Notes under the pieces: model-generated
Databases searched by the model: none
Seen by the model: the letters and a program-made list of their open reading frames with translations, nothing else
Told to the model about the DNA's origin: nothing
In this document: positions 11,488 through 22,939 of the stretch, piece by piece
How positions within the stretch are numbered: position 1 is the stretch's first letter
Layout: the number at the start of each line of letters is the position of its first letter
Assembly (NCBI GenBank): GCA_039090855.1
Contig: CM076997.1
Location: 168,732,709 to 168,796,708, forward strand
Reading direction: 5' to 3'
DNA from: Macrothele yani
Lineage: Eukaryota > Arthropoda > Arachnida > Araneae > Macrothelidae
Length of the DNA stretch: 64,000 nt
Position numbers and translations under genes: made by a program

Positions 11488-12440
11488 GCACGTAAACTAT
11501 GCGCACTTTGCAAGAGGTTAATACCTTAAAAGTGCAAATATAATAATTAAATTCTTATGTGGGGGATGCATTTTGAACAATCATAAAGTGTTTGGATCAA
11601 GGAAGCTCTTTTAAACCTAGTCTGTGATAATACTCCTGTTTCAAAGAAGAGTTCTCCAAATGCACCAGCTTTGTTTTTATTTTCCTTTAATATTCCAGGA
11701 ACAGCCAGTTATCTCACTTCTGATCATGTTTAGCCAATGTCATTTTATGTTGTCTTGTTCTTACTATAATATAATTAAATGACAAGAATTTAGTATCTAT
11801 AACTTTTTCAGCTGGAATACATAGGTTCCTGAAGTAGTTAAAATGATATCCTCAATGCACCCGGCACATTTAAATTTTTTTCTCCTGGTGATGAAAATGA
11901 TGGTTTTTGAAGTGTGCCAAACCCATGCAAGAGGATCTTATTTAATTACTTAGGGAATCTCTTAACTTAAACTGAATATTTAAATCAAGAAAACTAAATT
12001 ATCATGCCTTCCAACATTGGGAAGTACAGCTTTGTCAGTAGTAACCAGTATTATTGCTTGTCATACATAGACTTTTTTATGAAACTATGCACCTCTTGGT
12101 GAAAAAGAAATATGCGTTACTGCAAACAAGGACACTAATGAAACTAACATGTGCGAAATACAACTAGCTGATTCCCAGGCAAGGGCACGACAGGTTACAT
12201 CGCGAGATTTAAGTTCGAAACTTCCATCAGTAAAAATCAGCCAAATGCGTTCCAAATTCCACACTTGACAGACGGGGAAATCCAAGGAAGTGAACCCACA
12301 GTGCATGAACCTCTACTTACCATATGATCATACTGCCTCTAAAATTGTAGTTTATGTCAAGATGAGACCAAAGAAGGAGAAAAAAGTTGAACGTTTTAAC
12401 TGAGTGCAAAATCAAAACACACAGCAAGAATGCGGACTAC
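11488..12440. other. Intron of receptor gene, no genes seen
   Basis: AT-rich sequence without recognisable coding or repeat content. A phase-compatible 18-base micro-exon candidate at 12321-12338 was considered and rejected, because the exon at 21410-21493 explains the protein better. Confidence 0.55.
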
Positions 12441-12583
12441 TGTCAGTTTGTTTTCTGTTGACTCTGCAGCTGCACAGCATCCACTGCTGAATTTTTCTTT
12501 CTACTGGCATCTTTCTCTCCCTATTTCTTCATTGACGCTTTTCTTTCTCATCAAACAGAAGTCATCGCTCTTTCCACGTTTAT

Positions 12584-12841
12584 GGGCGAGTCAAGGAAAA
12601 ATTATCATTGGTCGCCACCGGGAATCGAACCCAGGGTCTTCCAGTTATGCACCGGACATGCTACCACTGCAGCCTCGAATTCCTCCAGATACACATACGA
12701 CTAACTGCCAAGCCACTTGGCAGGTTGCTTCTTGGAGCCCTGCACAATGCTGGGGATTCACCAAAGATGGTAAGCAGCAACTGAACAAATAACTAGAAGG
12801 CAAATGAATAATTAATACAGACAATTGATGTGGATTAGGAA
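12584..12841 (-). mobile_element. tRNA-like SINE insertion flanked by a 35-base direct repeat
   Basis: A 258-base insertion interrupts the first tandem block. The same 35 bases (CATCAAACAGAAGTC...) occur on both sides (12549-12583 and 12842-12876, one mismatch). The corresponding place in the second block near 15100 has no insertion. On the minus strand 12683-12611 resembles the 3' two-thirds of a tRNA: an A box-like GCAGTGGTAGCATG, an anticodon-type stem TCCGG/CTGGA around a loop with CAT, a T arm GGGTTCGATTCCC and a GGCGACCA end. No 5' acceptor strand pairs with it, so it is a pseudo-tRNA or SINE head rather than a working tRNA gene. Confidence 0.6.
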
Positions 12842-13839
12842 CATCAAACAGAAGTCATCGCTCTTTCCATGTTTATTATGCCCTCTGATAACAATAACTT
12901 CATCCATCATTTCAGCCTGAGGACCATGAACACAGGATATCAAAGCTTTAACTATTTCAGATAAATGGTGTAACTTTGAGAATATTAATACTTTTGAACA
13001 CCAGGCATCAACTTTTACAAATTTTCTAACTTTGTTACCGCCATTTTCAGAAATGTCTCCCTCCCTTATCAAGCTTAAATGGAAAAATTTATGGTACAAG
13101 GGATAGGGATATTTAACAATGTAGGAGAGTGGGAACATTGTAGGTGGGAAGGGGGAGGAGCACGATTACGGAAGAAATCTTTGCACCGTCCAACTTCCAG
13201 TTTTGGAAATTTTCCCACGATTCTCAAGCTGAAATACAAATATTTATGCAGTAAAATGTTATTTAACAATAATACTGGGCAGAGGCAACATCAATGCATT
13301 GAGATAAAAAGAAATTATGATTGTGGAAAAAATACGAACTGTGTCGACCTCACGTTTCCAAAAGTTTTGCAAAGATGGAATTTCATCCTCCTTCGAACAT
13401 CCTCCCATCATCCACACCCCAATTTCTGTTCACTTGTGCACTGACCTTGTAAATAACCAAAATAAAAAGAAAAATGGCAGAATTCCTCGAATTCGCAGAA
13501 GATTACAAAGCAACTTTTGCAGTGTCTAACCTCTGTTTTTGCAAATTATTGACTACAGTTTCAAGCCAAAATGCCAACATTTAAGCATTAAAATTTTATT
13601 TAACAAGAATGCTGGTCACAAAGGCAAGATTGGGAGTAAAAAATTATACAATTACGGCAATTTTTATTTATTACGTTTAATTATAGCTTTCGAAATTTTC
13701 AAAACATGAAATACCGTCTCCAGATGGACGCCCCCAATAAATTCTCTTAAGTTTTGTATCGATCTTGAGAATGATAACAAAAAACAAAAATGAAAATTCA
13801 TAGAATCTGCAGTCTCAACAGTGAGGTCCATAGTTCTGT

Positions 13840-14985
13840 AGTCAGACAACTAAGTTTCTAGAAACTACAGACATTCCCATAGTAGTTGGTAGGAATGAAT
13901 TCTAAATTTTTTCGGGGGGGGGGGATTCTAACAAGACAACATGAAATAATATTTGCTGAACTTTACTATGAGAAGCAAGAAAACTGGCTGTTCTTGGATT
14001 TTGAGAACTCTTAATGAAACTGAAGTATTTGATCATAGACTGAAAGAAGACAAAAATGTCATTGGTAGAAAAAATACATTCCATTCTTAAGAATTCATGA
14101 ACTTATTATGCAGTTTATTGAATCTAAAGACGTTTTCAGATGTGTACATACTCGTTTTTCAGTTTGTTCAAATGCTTTAGAAAAACAGGCATGCAATAAA
14201 AACATTCATAACCCATTATACACTAACCAAGTCTTTAAATAGTTATGTGGATGTAAGTAAGTACTGGTAAGTGGTTTGGGATTAACTATGGGTTAATGCT
14301 GAGATATGTTCCTTTGATCTACACAATTAAGCTAAACAATGAAAGTAAATTACTATCATGTGCTGAAATGCATGGTTCTAATATCAACCAGATTTTGTAC
14401 GACGATTACTAACTGCTAATCTCTAAAACTGCAAACAACTTATAGTATAATAACAATCAGAAAAATCACTTCCTTTCTTTATGCAGGAGGTGAAATTATA
14501 TGCAGTTAAGCAATTTTTATCCTCCTTTTTCCTCTGAGTTCTGTTTATTTGTAGACATTTTTGTCATTTTGTTGTCTGTCAAAGCATTTTCCCAATGCTT
14601 TGAATCCAGTTCGTAAGTTTTGCTGACAATGCAATTTGAATGTTGCCAGATTCAATTCAAGATACTGAGCATGATAAATGAAATTCTCACACACAAGACC
14701 GATCAAGAAACAAAAAAGCTGAACTTTTTAACCGGAAAAAAAAATCAGAAAGTGAGACGAGCAAGTGTGAATATAAAGCAGCACGAAATGAAATTGTTCA
14801 CTGTAACTTATTTATGTAAATATTAAACTGGCACACATCACTTTATAAAAATATAAAGTTATTGAATTCAAAACAAAATAATATATTTTTTATTGGCATT
14901 GCTTTAAATACAGTATTTTTTGTTTTGTTTTTTGTTGCACTTGCTAGAATATCAGCTCAAGTTTCCTCTTGTATTATTTTCTTCT
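13840..14985. other. Sequence between the two tandem blocks
   Basis: No gene or repeat recognised, apart from a short G-run near 13914-13923. Confidence 0.5.
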
Positions 14986-16040
14986 CAATAAGTTCCACAG
15001 CCATGTGTCTTTTGTTGACTTTGCAACTGCACAGCATTCATTGCTTAGTTTTATTTTCTGTTGATATGATTTCCCCTTCCCATTTCTTCATTGTTGCTTT
15101 CCTTTTATTTTTTTTATTTTTTTAATTTCCTCAGATGACAATTTTATCCATCATGCTGAAAGCACTTTCAGCATGATGACCATGAATGCATGATATCAAA
15201 GTTTTCACTATTTTAGATAACTTTGAGAATATGAATACTTTGAACACTATGCATCAATTCATACAAATCTGACCTCCCTTATCAAGCTTAAGCCTAAACA
15301 TTTATGGGGGAAAGTAACATTTAACAACAACACAGGAGAGTGACAACATCACGGGGGTAAAACATTACAATTACGGAAGAAATCTGAGCTTCGTTCCACT
15401 TCCGTTTTTGGAAACTTTTCCCCCATTTTTAAGCTGAGATCCAAATTTTATGGAATAAAAAAAGGATATTTAGTAACAATACTGGGCAGAAGGTACATCA
15501 CAAGAGAAAAAAAAATTGAATTATGGGAGAAATCTTCACTTTCGTCTAACATTTTTGAAAGTTTTGAAAGACAGAATTCTGTCCTCCAATGGAAAACAAA
15601 TCCCCCGTCACCTCCAACCATCCCATAATTCCTGTTCAGTTGTTCATTGATCTCAAGAAAGCCCCAGGTGGAAATCCACAGAAGAATATCATGCCTGAAG
15701 ACCATAGGGTAATTTTCACACAGTCTTAAGCTTCGTTTTTGGAAATCGTTGCCCACAGTTTCATGATGAAATACAAACAATTATGCAATAAAATCATATT
15801 TATCAACAATACTGGACAGAGGCAACATTGTGAGAAAAAAAAATTACGATTACAGGGAAAACCTTCACTCCATTTAAACTTCCGTTTTCATTAGTTTTGG
15901 AAGACGAAACATCATTCCCAGATGACCCTCCTCCACCCTCATTAATACCCCCAAAAATTATCTTAATTTTTGCATCGATCTCGAGAATTAACCCCCCCCC
16001 CCCCCCCCCTCCAAAAAAAAAAAAAAAAACAGAATTCTGA

Positions 16041-17110
16041 TAATATGCAGAAGAATCTTGTATGAATTATATGCTACGGTGCTTCCAGAATGCTAGATTG
16101 GTGTTATTAAATAAATTATCTTAATATAGGATTTGAAAGTCTTTGTAGATTCATTATTCCTGATTATGTAGTAGCTCTCTTTATCAAGTCCCCTATTATT
16201 TTTAGGTCCATAATCCAAAATTTGTATATTTCCATGTGTTTGGCTATTGCACTATTCTGATCTCTTCTCAACAGCAGTTATGTGATCTTTAATTATTTTA
16301 CTTTAATTTGTCTGCAAATAAACATAACTCAGAAAGAAAAAAAACAAGAATTATTCATTTGAATATAGCAATTAATATCAATAAGGTGCTGTGAAGCATA
16401 TGGGAAAATTACAAATGTTGGGAAGCTTAAATTTGTGGTCACAGTTTAAAACCACATTAATAATTAATTATGTAACACATGAGATAAGGGCTACAACACA
16501 TAACAAATTTTGATATGGCTACTAATGAGTAAGGAATAAGATAAAAAGTGTCAGAAGAGCAGGGAAAATCTTTTATTAGCTGAAACAATGCAGTATTCAA
16601 ACCAATTCTTGTTTACCTGGAGAGTTGAATTTAAAGCTAAGAGCCCTTTTGGAGATAAGAAGTTGTAGACCATAAAGTGGTAAGATGAATACTTCGGTAA
16701 GATTAAGCGGATTTAGTGGAAGAACAGAACTGACAATGCAGATGTCACGAACATGTTGTGCACGTTTGAGGAAAGAAATGGAAATCAAAATAGAGGTGGT
16801 CTGGAAATATGGAAATGTATGGCATGTACATGATGAAAAATGCTATCTAGATACTTATTGCCTCTGGAATAAGAAAAAAGTGTTGGGAGATTTAATTTAG
16901 TGATTCCAAAAAAAAAAAAAAAAAAAAAAAAAATAAATAAAAATCAATACTCTCATAAAACGTATACAAATTTAATAAATTCTGAACAACATTCTATGCT
17001 ACTAGACCATACACAAAAGACAACGTGGTTTGAATCCTTAAAATTAACCAAAAATGACTGGGTTAGAAAAATTAAATGTAGTAAATGTTGAGAATGGATC
17101 AAAAGAGATG
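16041..17110. other. Intron sequence, no supported gene
   Basis: AT-rich. A minus-strand open frame (16788-16597) ends beside a plausible splice donor (GTAAAC) but its peptide fits no family and its phase does not fit the receptor. An A-run lies at about 16909-16932. Confidence 0.5.
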
Positions 17111-18200
17111 TAAAAAAAATTAGTAACCCCTATCAGAACTTACCTAATAACGGGTGACAGTGCCTTTTGCCTTGATAACAGCATGAATCCGGTGTGATAG
17201 GGACTCCACGAAGTTGTGGATGTACTGAACGTCGATTTGCAGCCACTCATGCGTCAATTGGTCTCAAAGTTCTGCCACAGTATGTGGGTATCTATTATGG
17301 CATTTCACCTTCTGTTTGAAATGATCCTACAGATTTTCAATACGATTTAAATCTGAGGATTTGGCGGGCCAGTCGAGGTGAGGCAGTGATGTTGATTGTT
17401 CGTCATGCTACCCAGACACAGTTTTAGCCCTGTGCACAGCAATTGTCATCTTGGAAGACAGGAATGGCAATGTGATGCTGCTCCTGGGGATGTAGGGCAA
17501 AGGGCAACATTTTGTCATTCAGAATGTAGAGTATGCATGCTGGTTCAAAATGCATCGCCACTGCAACGAGAGGGCCCATTTCATGGCAAGAAAAATATCC
17601 CCAAAACATCCCAGAACCTACCCCCTCCCCCCCCAGCTTGAACAACACCTTCGACACAATCAGGATTAAAGGCTTCATTGGGCCTGCGATGCACTCATCG
17701 GTTCCCATCATCAGAGTACAAACAATAACAAGACTCATCAGACCAAATTACTCATCTCCAATCCCCCACAGTAAAGTGTAGATGCCTCTGAGCCCATTGA
17801 TAACGTGCAACTTTGTGACTTGCTGTTAAAAGAGGCCTCTTCTGTGGTACTCAGCTCCAGATGTCTATCGTACACAGATCTCGTCGCAATATCCTTTCGG
17901 AAATTGGTTGAAGTGGACTTTCCTTGACTGTTTGGAACAGTTGTTGCCTGGTTTGAAACTGATTTGCAGTTACTAGGCGTGAAACATGGCGGCGGTCCCT
18001 GTTGGTGAGAATCGTTGTCCAGCCACAGTTACGTCGCAGATTTTCAGTTGACTGCAAACTACACCACTGTTTGTAGACCGGCTGGACAGTACACTTCAAC
18101 ACCCCGACAAATTGGATGACTTCATTCACTTTGTGTCTGTGGGCACGGCCAAACATGATTGCTCCTTTTTGCCACTCAGTAATGTCTGTCTTACCACCCA

Positions 18201-21054
18201 TCATCATCATCATCATCATTGTCAACCATTATCAATCCACTGCTGGACGAAGGTCTCCCCAAGTTTCCTCCACAACGGTCTGTCTTGTGCCAGTCTCCTC
18301 CATGTCACTCCCGCATATTTACGAATTTCATCCACCCATCTTCCATGTGGTCTTCTTCTGGGTCTTTTCCTGTCCCTTGGAATCCAATCTAAAATTTCGG
18401 CTGTCCATCGATGGTCTGTCCTTCTGGCAGTATGTCCAGCCCATTGCCATTTCAGGGATTTAACTCTGATCATGATGTCTTCCACTCTTGTCATTTTTCG
18501 GATCCACGTGTTCCTCTTCTTATCTCTCCTGGTTATACCAAGCATGCACCTCTCCATGCTGCTTTGAGTTGTCTGCAGCCTTTGTATGTCTCTTTTAGTT
18601 AAGGTCCACGTCTCTGCACCATACGTAAGCACTGGAAGGATGCATTGATCAAACACTTTTCTTTTAAGACATAATGGCATATTGCTCTTGAAAATTATGC
18701 TGTTTCTTCCAAAAGCTCTCCAGGCAAGTTTTGTACGCCGATTAATTTCTTCACCAATGTGACCCTCACTTGATATCTGCTGTCCAAGATAAACATACGT
18801 ATCTGTTATCTCCAGTTTTTCTCCATCAATCGATAAATCTTCATTTCTTGTAAAAGCATTGTACATCACTTTTGTCTTCTGAAAGTTCATTTTTAATCCC
18901 ACTTCTTTACTCTTGTCAGCAAGTTCCTGGATCATACTCTGCAGCTCTGATGGGGTAGTTGCAAAAATGACTATGTCATCAGCAAAACGAAGATGGGTTA
19001 GATAATCTCCATTAATCTTTATCCCTTTGTTTTCCCAGTTCAGTGATTGAAAGACATTTTCCAATGTGGCATTCAAGAGCTTCGGAGATATGGTGTCACC
19101 TTGTCTCACTCCCTTTCCAATTTTTATGTGTGTTGTATTTTCAAACAGCCGAATCTTTGCACTTGCATTTTCATAGATGTTATTAATAATATTAATGTAT
19201 GCATCTTCAATACCGCAGGATTTCAGAGCCGTTGCAACTGCTGATGGTTTCACCGAATCAAAGGCTTTTTCATAATCGATAAAAGCCATGCACAATGGAA
19301 GTTCATATTCCCTCGCTCTTTCAATTAGTTCTCTCAGTATGTGGATATGATCTATTGTGCTGTAGCCACTCCTGAATCCAGCTTGTTCTCTCGGTTGAGC
19401 CATGTCCAGTGTTACCTTCAAGCGGTGTGAAAGAACTTTAGTGAAGATTTTATAAACCACTGATAGGAGGCTGATAGGTCTGTAGTTCCTGAGATCCTCA
19501 ATGTCACCTTTTTTATGTAGCAGGATCATTGTAGCATTGTTCCAATCCTCAGGAATCTTCCCTTCATTAAGGCATCGAGTGAAAATTTGGGCGAGTACTG
19601 TTTCAATTTCTCCACTTGCTTCTTGTATGATGTCCATAGTAATTCCATCTTCTCCTGGAGCTTTCCCCCGCTTCATGTTCTTGATTGCATGAGCAACTTC
19701 TGCTGGGAGGACTGGAAGAACTCTGGTACTGGTACCTTTCATGATGTCTGGAGTACATGTATCATCCCTTTCATATAGTTTGGAGTAGAAATCTTTCACT
19801 CTTGTCAAAATTTCTCCTCTATTTCTTGTTATAGAACCATCTTCTTTTCTCAGAGCCATAATCTGTTTTCTTCCCTTACTGAGATGTCCCTTTGCTATCT
19901 TTAGGCTTTGGTTGTTTTCAATTGCTTTCCTCACTAGCTCACAGTTGAATTTCCTTACGTCTTCAGTGATACTTTTTCGTGCTGTCTTGCATAGCTCTAT
20001 GTATTCCACTTTGGAAGTCACATCTTCTTTAGTTGTCCTCATCTCTCTTCTTTTTTGCATCAACATTTTGGTTTTTCCTGATAATTTGTTTACATGCAAC
20101 TTGTTCTTAGACCCAGCTAATTTTGTTGCTGTTTCCATAAGAGCTTTGGTTACTTTTCTGTTAACTTCAGAAATATCCACTTCTTCCGATGTTAGGCCTT
20201 CTAAAGCAGAGAATCTGTTCTTCAGTTCCAACTTGAAAGTATTATGGTGTTTTTTAAGGTTGGTTATGTCAATACATTTTGTTTGTCTTATGAGCTTGCC
20301 ACGTTCCAGTTTAGTGTCGACGTGCATCTTACATCTCACCAATCTATGGTCACTACCTGTGTTGAACTTGTTTAGCACACTGCAGTCTTCGATGATGAAT
20401 TTTTTGTTACACATAATAAAATCAATTTCACTTGTCGTCCCAATTGGATGTCTCCATGTCCATTTCCTGTTTGGCTTTTTCTTGAAAAAGGAATTCAAGA
20501 TGAAAAATCCTTCTGCCTCTGCAAACTCAACGAGAGTATTTCCACGCTGGTTTCTGTTGCCATGACCGAATTTACCTACTGAAGTTTCATTCTGTTGCCG
20601 GTGCCCTATTTTTGCATTGAAATCTCCCATAATTATCTTCAAGTGCTGCTTACCTTTATTATTTAGATGACGAATTTCCTCATAAAATTCTTCAATTTCT
20701 TCTTCAGGATGACTTGTGGTGGGTGCATAAGTTTGAATAATCTGAGCCTGGTATCTTCTCGATAGTTGGATAACGAGTCGTGCAGCTCTGTCAGAGGAAC
20801 TTTCAACTTCTACCACTTTATCCTTCAGTTTCTTGTTTATTATAAATCCAACACCACTAGTTCTGCCAGTATCTGTCCCACGATAGTAGAAGAGATGTCC
20901 ACTTTTCAGTTCAATGAGATCTTCTCCTTTTCTCCTTACCTCACTTAGCCCGATGATGTCCCACTTGATCCTTTGTAGTTCCTCTTCCAATTCAAGAAGC
21001 CTTGAATCAGAAGATAGGGAGCGTCCGTTGTACGTAGCCAAGGTCAGCATCAGA
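18201..21054 (-). mobile_element. RTE-type retrotransposon with intact ORF (copy B)
   Basis: This insertion is bounded by the 9-base direct repeat TACCACCCA at 18192-18200 and 21055-21063. The 3' end has the (ATG)n-type tail typical of RTE elements, seen here as (TCA/ATC)n on the plus strand. The 5' end lies four bases upstream of the ORF start, so it lacks the roughly 350-base leader seen in copies A and E and is slightly 5'-truncated. It sits within the Tc1 transposon. The single long ORF is described separately. Confidence 0.93.
18222..21050 (-). CDS. Endonuclease-reverse transcriptase polyprotein of RTE (intact, 942 aa)
   Basis: An uninterrupted 942-residue frame begins at the ATG four bases inside the element (MLTLATYNGRSL) and ends IDNG just before the trinucleotide tail. 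Residues 1-230 are an APE-type endonuclease: SEVRR near 40, YAPTT near 110, GDFNAKIG near 140, GSDHRLV near 230. A helical linker follows. The reverse transcriptase shows YRPISLLS near 522, AFIDYEKAFDSV near 589, GVRQGDTISPKL near 650 and FADDIVIFA near 689, with all catalytic Asp present. The C-terminus is basic, with W-rich segments (LKWQWAGHTARR, GRWVDEIR). The lack of stops suggests recent insertion. It serves target-primed reverse transcription, nicking chromosomal DNA and copying its own RNA. This copy probably lacks its own promoter, so current activity is uncertain. Confidence 0.93.
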   Translation of the reverse strand: MLTLATYNGRSLSSDSRLLELEEELQRIKWDIIGLSEVRRKGEDLIELKSGHLFYYRGTDTGRTSGVGFIINKKLKDKVVEVESSSDRAARLVIQLSRRYQAQIIQTYAPTTSHPEEEIEEFYEEIRHLNNKGKQHLKIIMGDFNAKIGHRQQNETSVGKFGHGNRNQRGNTLVEFAEAEGFFILNSFFKKKPNRKWTWRHPIGTTSEIDFIMCNKKFIIEDCSVLNKFNTGSDHRLVRCKMHVDTKLERGKLIRQTKCIDITNLKKHHNTFKLELKNRFSALEGLTSEEVDISEVNRKVTKALMETATKLAGSKNKLHVNKLSGKTKMLMQKRREMRTTKEDVTSKVEYIELCKTARKSITEDVRKFNCELVRKAIENNQSLKIAKGHLSKGRKQIMALRKEDGSITRNRGEILTRVKDFYSKLYERDDTCTPDIMKGTSTRVLPVLPAEVAHAIKNMKRGKAPGEDGITMDIIQEASGEIETVLAQIFTRCLNEGKIPEDWNNATMILLHKKGDIEDLRNYRPISLLSVVYKIFTKVLSHRLKVTLDMAQPREQAGFRSGYSTIDHIHILRELIERAREYELPLCMAFIDYEKAFDSVKPSAVATALKSCGIEDAYINIINNIYENASAKIRLFENTTHIKIGKGVRQGDTISPKLLNATLENVFQSLNWENKGIKINGDYLTHLRFADDIVIFATTPSELQSMIQELADKSKEVGLKMNFQKTKVMYNAFTRNEDLSIDGEKLEITDTYVYLGQQISSEGHIGEEINRRTKLAWRAFGRNSIIFKSNMPLCLKRKVFDQCILPVLTYGAETWTLTKRDIQRLQTTQSSMERCMLGITRRDKKRNTWIRKMTRVEDIMIRVKSLKWQWAGHTARRTDHRWTAEILDWIPRDRKRPRRRPHGRWVDEIRKYAGVTWRRLAQDRPLWRKLGETFVQQWIDNG

Positions 21055-21409
21055 TACCACCCATATTACAGACTATATTCAACACACACATTGCTCTTCA
21101 CCACTGTGTGAGACAGAAATGATCCTGTAGACCACGTCAGTGCTATTTATCACCTAACAATGCTATCACGACACCCTCTGTGCAACCGATAACTCCCTAC
21201 TGTCATTTCTGTTAGGGGTGACTAATTTTTGTCCTGTGTGCTTATTTTTTAAGTAGCTGTACCAATAATACATCTGAATATCATGTTGGTGTTAAGCAGT
21301 GGTAAAATTAGAATATTGTATACTCAAAGCTTTTACACATTATAAGTTCATGCATAACTGATAACAGAATTTAAAACAAATTGCTGAAATATATTATGCA
21401 GATGATTAC

Positions 21410-21493
21410 CTGTTCAGAATTCCACTTAGATCCATATCAGATTTCAGCCTTGTATCATGCAAGGTCCCATTATTTTCATATACTAGTACGTCA
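21410..21493 (-). CDS. IGF2R: IGF2R-like receptor, small exon linking the last two repeats
   Basis: This 84-base exon starts after an acceptor (TTTTTAAG at 21501-21494) and ends at a donor (GTAATC at 21409-21404). It begins and ends in phase 2, matching the 49696-49903 exon before it and the 4415-4599 exon after it. The peptide includes DVLVYENNGTLHDTRLKSD followed by MDLSGILN. It aligns by position with the IGF2R segment between the last Cys of repeat 14 and the SGD motif of repeat 15, where an NGT motif and a hydrophobic FSLGDI-like motif occur. With this exon the two flanking exons reach the length expected of the family; without it the linker would be about 27 residues too short. It is a short, fast-evolving exon, so confidence is slightly lower than for its neighbours. 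Confidence 0.8.
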
Positions 21494-21990
21494 CTTAAAA
21501 ACAAAACAAAAAAAGTCAAGACACAAACAGAAAATATGGTTAAATATACGAATGATGGTACACAATTATATTGGTCATCTAAGTACATTATAAAGAAAAA
21601 ATATGTAAGGAACATAACTGCTTGCAGGTCAGTACAGGGAATAGCTTAATTGATTTTGTTTTTGTTGTTGTTGTTCACTAAATAAGTTCAAGCAACACAA
21701 GAAGTTCCACTGCATAACCATGAGAAATAACTGCAAGGAGACAGTGGAAGAAATAAATCCTGCATGCTTCTAAATTTATACCTCACAAAGAGCATAGGAT
21801 CTTGTGCTCTTGTGTTTCCTCTCAATGTGACAACACAGTCCCCTTAAGCATCAGCTCATTACATCAGGCATCCCTCAACTATTTAGCTATGATTTTGTAT
21901 GCAAAGGGCACTGATGTCACGGTAAGATTCCAACAAATCTTCCAACATGAGTTCCAAGAATAGTGTTACATGGAAATACTAGAAATAAAA

Positions 21991-22624
21991 CAGGGTTCCC
22001 ACTCATTTTCTCCCCAAAAATATAAGCACTTTTTAAGGACTTTTAAGAAACCTACAAAAATTTTTAAGGACCTTACAAACTGCACATGCAAAAATAACAT
22101 ATACACAAACATACTTTTACACATGACAAGTATACAAACTGAAGTCTGTTGATGAAGATTGCAATATTGTTGCATATAATTCAAGTTCGTGAATGTAATA
22201 AATTAGAATTTATGCAATTTAAAAGACAGTTCTGCTGGTCAAATCAGTTTTTATATAAGAGAATAATCACATATCCACAAAAACAATGTAAATCATAAAA
22301 CTGTAGTTAAAGTTATAAGATCTAGATTTTGGATATTACACATAATTATTTCAGGGCTTTAATTGTAAAGTCAAAGTCAAGCTTGCCATGAGTCACTGAC
22401 AAGAGCTCCTCCTGCCCTGTGCTATCACACGTGCCTTTTGCCGACATCACACGCCGTCATTATCAACTCAGCCAACCAGCAGTAGAAGTTGTACGCATTA
22501 CAATGTAACTTCTGTACTTCACACAGGCAGTTAGTAAAAAAATAAGTACTTTTTAAGCACCCTAAAAAACATTTAAGCACTTTTTAAGGACTTTTAAGGA
22601 TTTATAAGGACCATGGGAACCCTG
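21991..22624. mobile_element. CAGGGTTC-type TIR element, copy 1 (634 bases)
   Basis: The ends are CAGGGTTCCCACTCATTTTC and, inverted, the complement of ATGGGAACCCTG. Subterminal arrays of a TTTTTAAGGACTTTTAAGG-like motif lie inside each end. There is no ORF, so it is non-autonomous. The flanks (TAAAA left, TAAGA right) may be a decayed 5-base target duplication. Related copies are at 22940, 36249 and 42060. Confidence 0.85.
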
Positions 22625-22939
22625 TAAGAAGATGTGGTGTTAACAAATTTCAGCAAAACATGCGGCTGAACTATGCATAAGGTTTTGTGCTTTTGAATGT
22701 ATGCATGGGAGGAAGTGTGTGGTGGCGAGGAGGTTTACTCAGATATGCAAGGGAAGGTCGACTAGAAGAACATGTGTTATGCTAATGAGGCAGAAGAATA
22801 GACTCAAACCTAAACTGCCTTTATGAAATCCTATGTACTGAAAGTCTTATGTTGGTTCCTACATGTACCAACGGAAATGAGATATTTACAATCCTCACAA
22901 AGAAATGTATCCCTCTTTACATTGTCCTGTTTATGTTAA
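22625..22939. other. Spacer between two TIR elements
   Basis: About 315 bases without recognised features. Confidence 0.5.

Larger units (their letters stand above)
12440..16040. repeat. Old higher-order tandem repeat region
   Basis: Two diverged blocks, about 12440-13835 and 14990-16040, follow the same order of landmarks: CTGCACAGCAT, TTTCTTCATTG, ATCCATCAT, CCATGAA, ATCAAAG, TATCAAGCTTAA, TATTTAACAA and CTGGGCAGA. Within each block a sub-unit marked by TATTTAACAA plus ATTACGATTACGG recurs with spacings of about 150 then 335 bases (13109, 13259, 13599 and 15318, 15467, 15798). The blocks are 2.2-2.5 kb apart with unrelated sequence between. A C-run (about 15992-16010) ends the second block. 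No function is evident; it looks like an ancient duplicated satellite-like element. Confidence 0.75.
17114..21230 (-). mobile_element. Tc1-like transposon split by an RTE insertion
   Basis: Both ends carry a matching inverted repeat: AAAAAATTAGTAACCCCTA at about 17115 and its complement at about 21230. Transposase relics read leftwards. An ATG near 21065 (ATGGGTGGTA) is interrupted by the RTE and resumes at 18192 with KTDITEWQKGAIMFGRAHR (helix-turn-helix). Later come MFWGYFSCHEMGPLV and FQDDNCCAQG (second Asp region, near 17440), then LDWPAKSSDLNRIENL (final Glu, near 17370) and a C-terminal VESLSHRIHAVIKAKG. Frameshifts and stops make it dead. The empty Tc1 would be about 1.26 kb. The RTE landed ten bases into the transposase frame. 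Confidence 0.85.

Noticed and set aside
12321..12338. An 18-base micro-exon candidate with a strong donor (GTAAGTAG), phase-compatible with the receptor.
   Set aside because: The exon at 21410-21493 already joins in phase directly to the 4415-4599 exon and gives the family's expected linker length; adding six residues would worsen the alignment.
16597..16788. Minus-strand 63-codon frame ending beside a GTAAAC donor-like site.
   Set aside because: Its phase does not fit the receptor and the peptide has no recognisable family; likely chance.
19912..20565. 217-codon plus-strand frame, with a similar one at 62516-63067.
   Set aside because: Antisense shadow of the RTE ORF, repeated wherever that element occurs.
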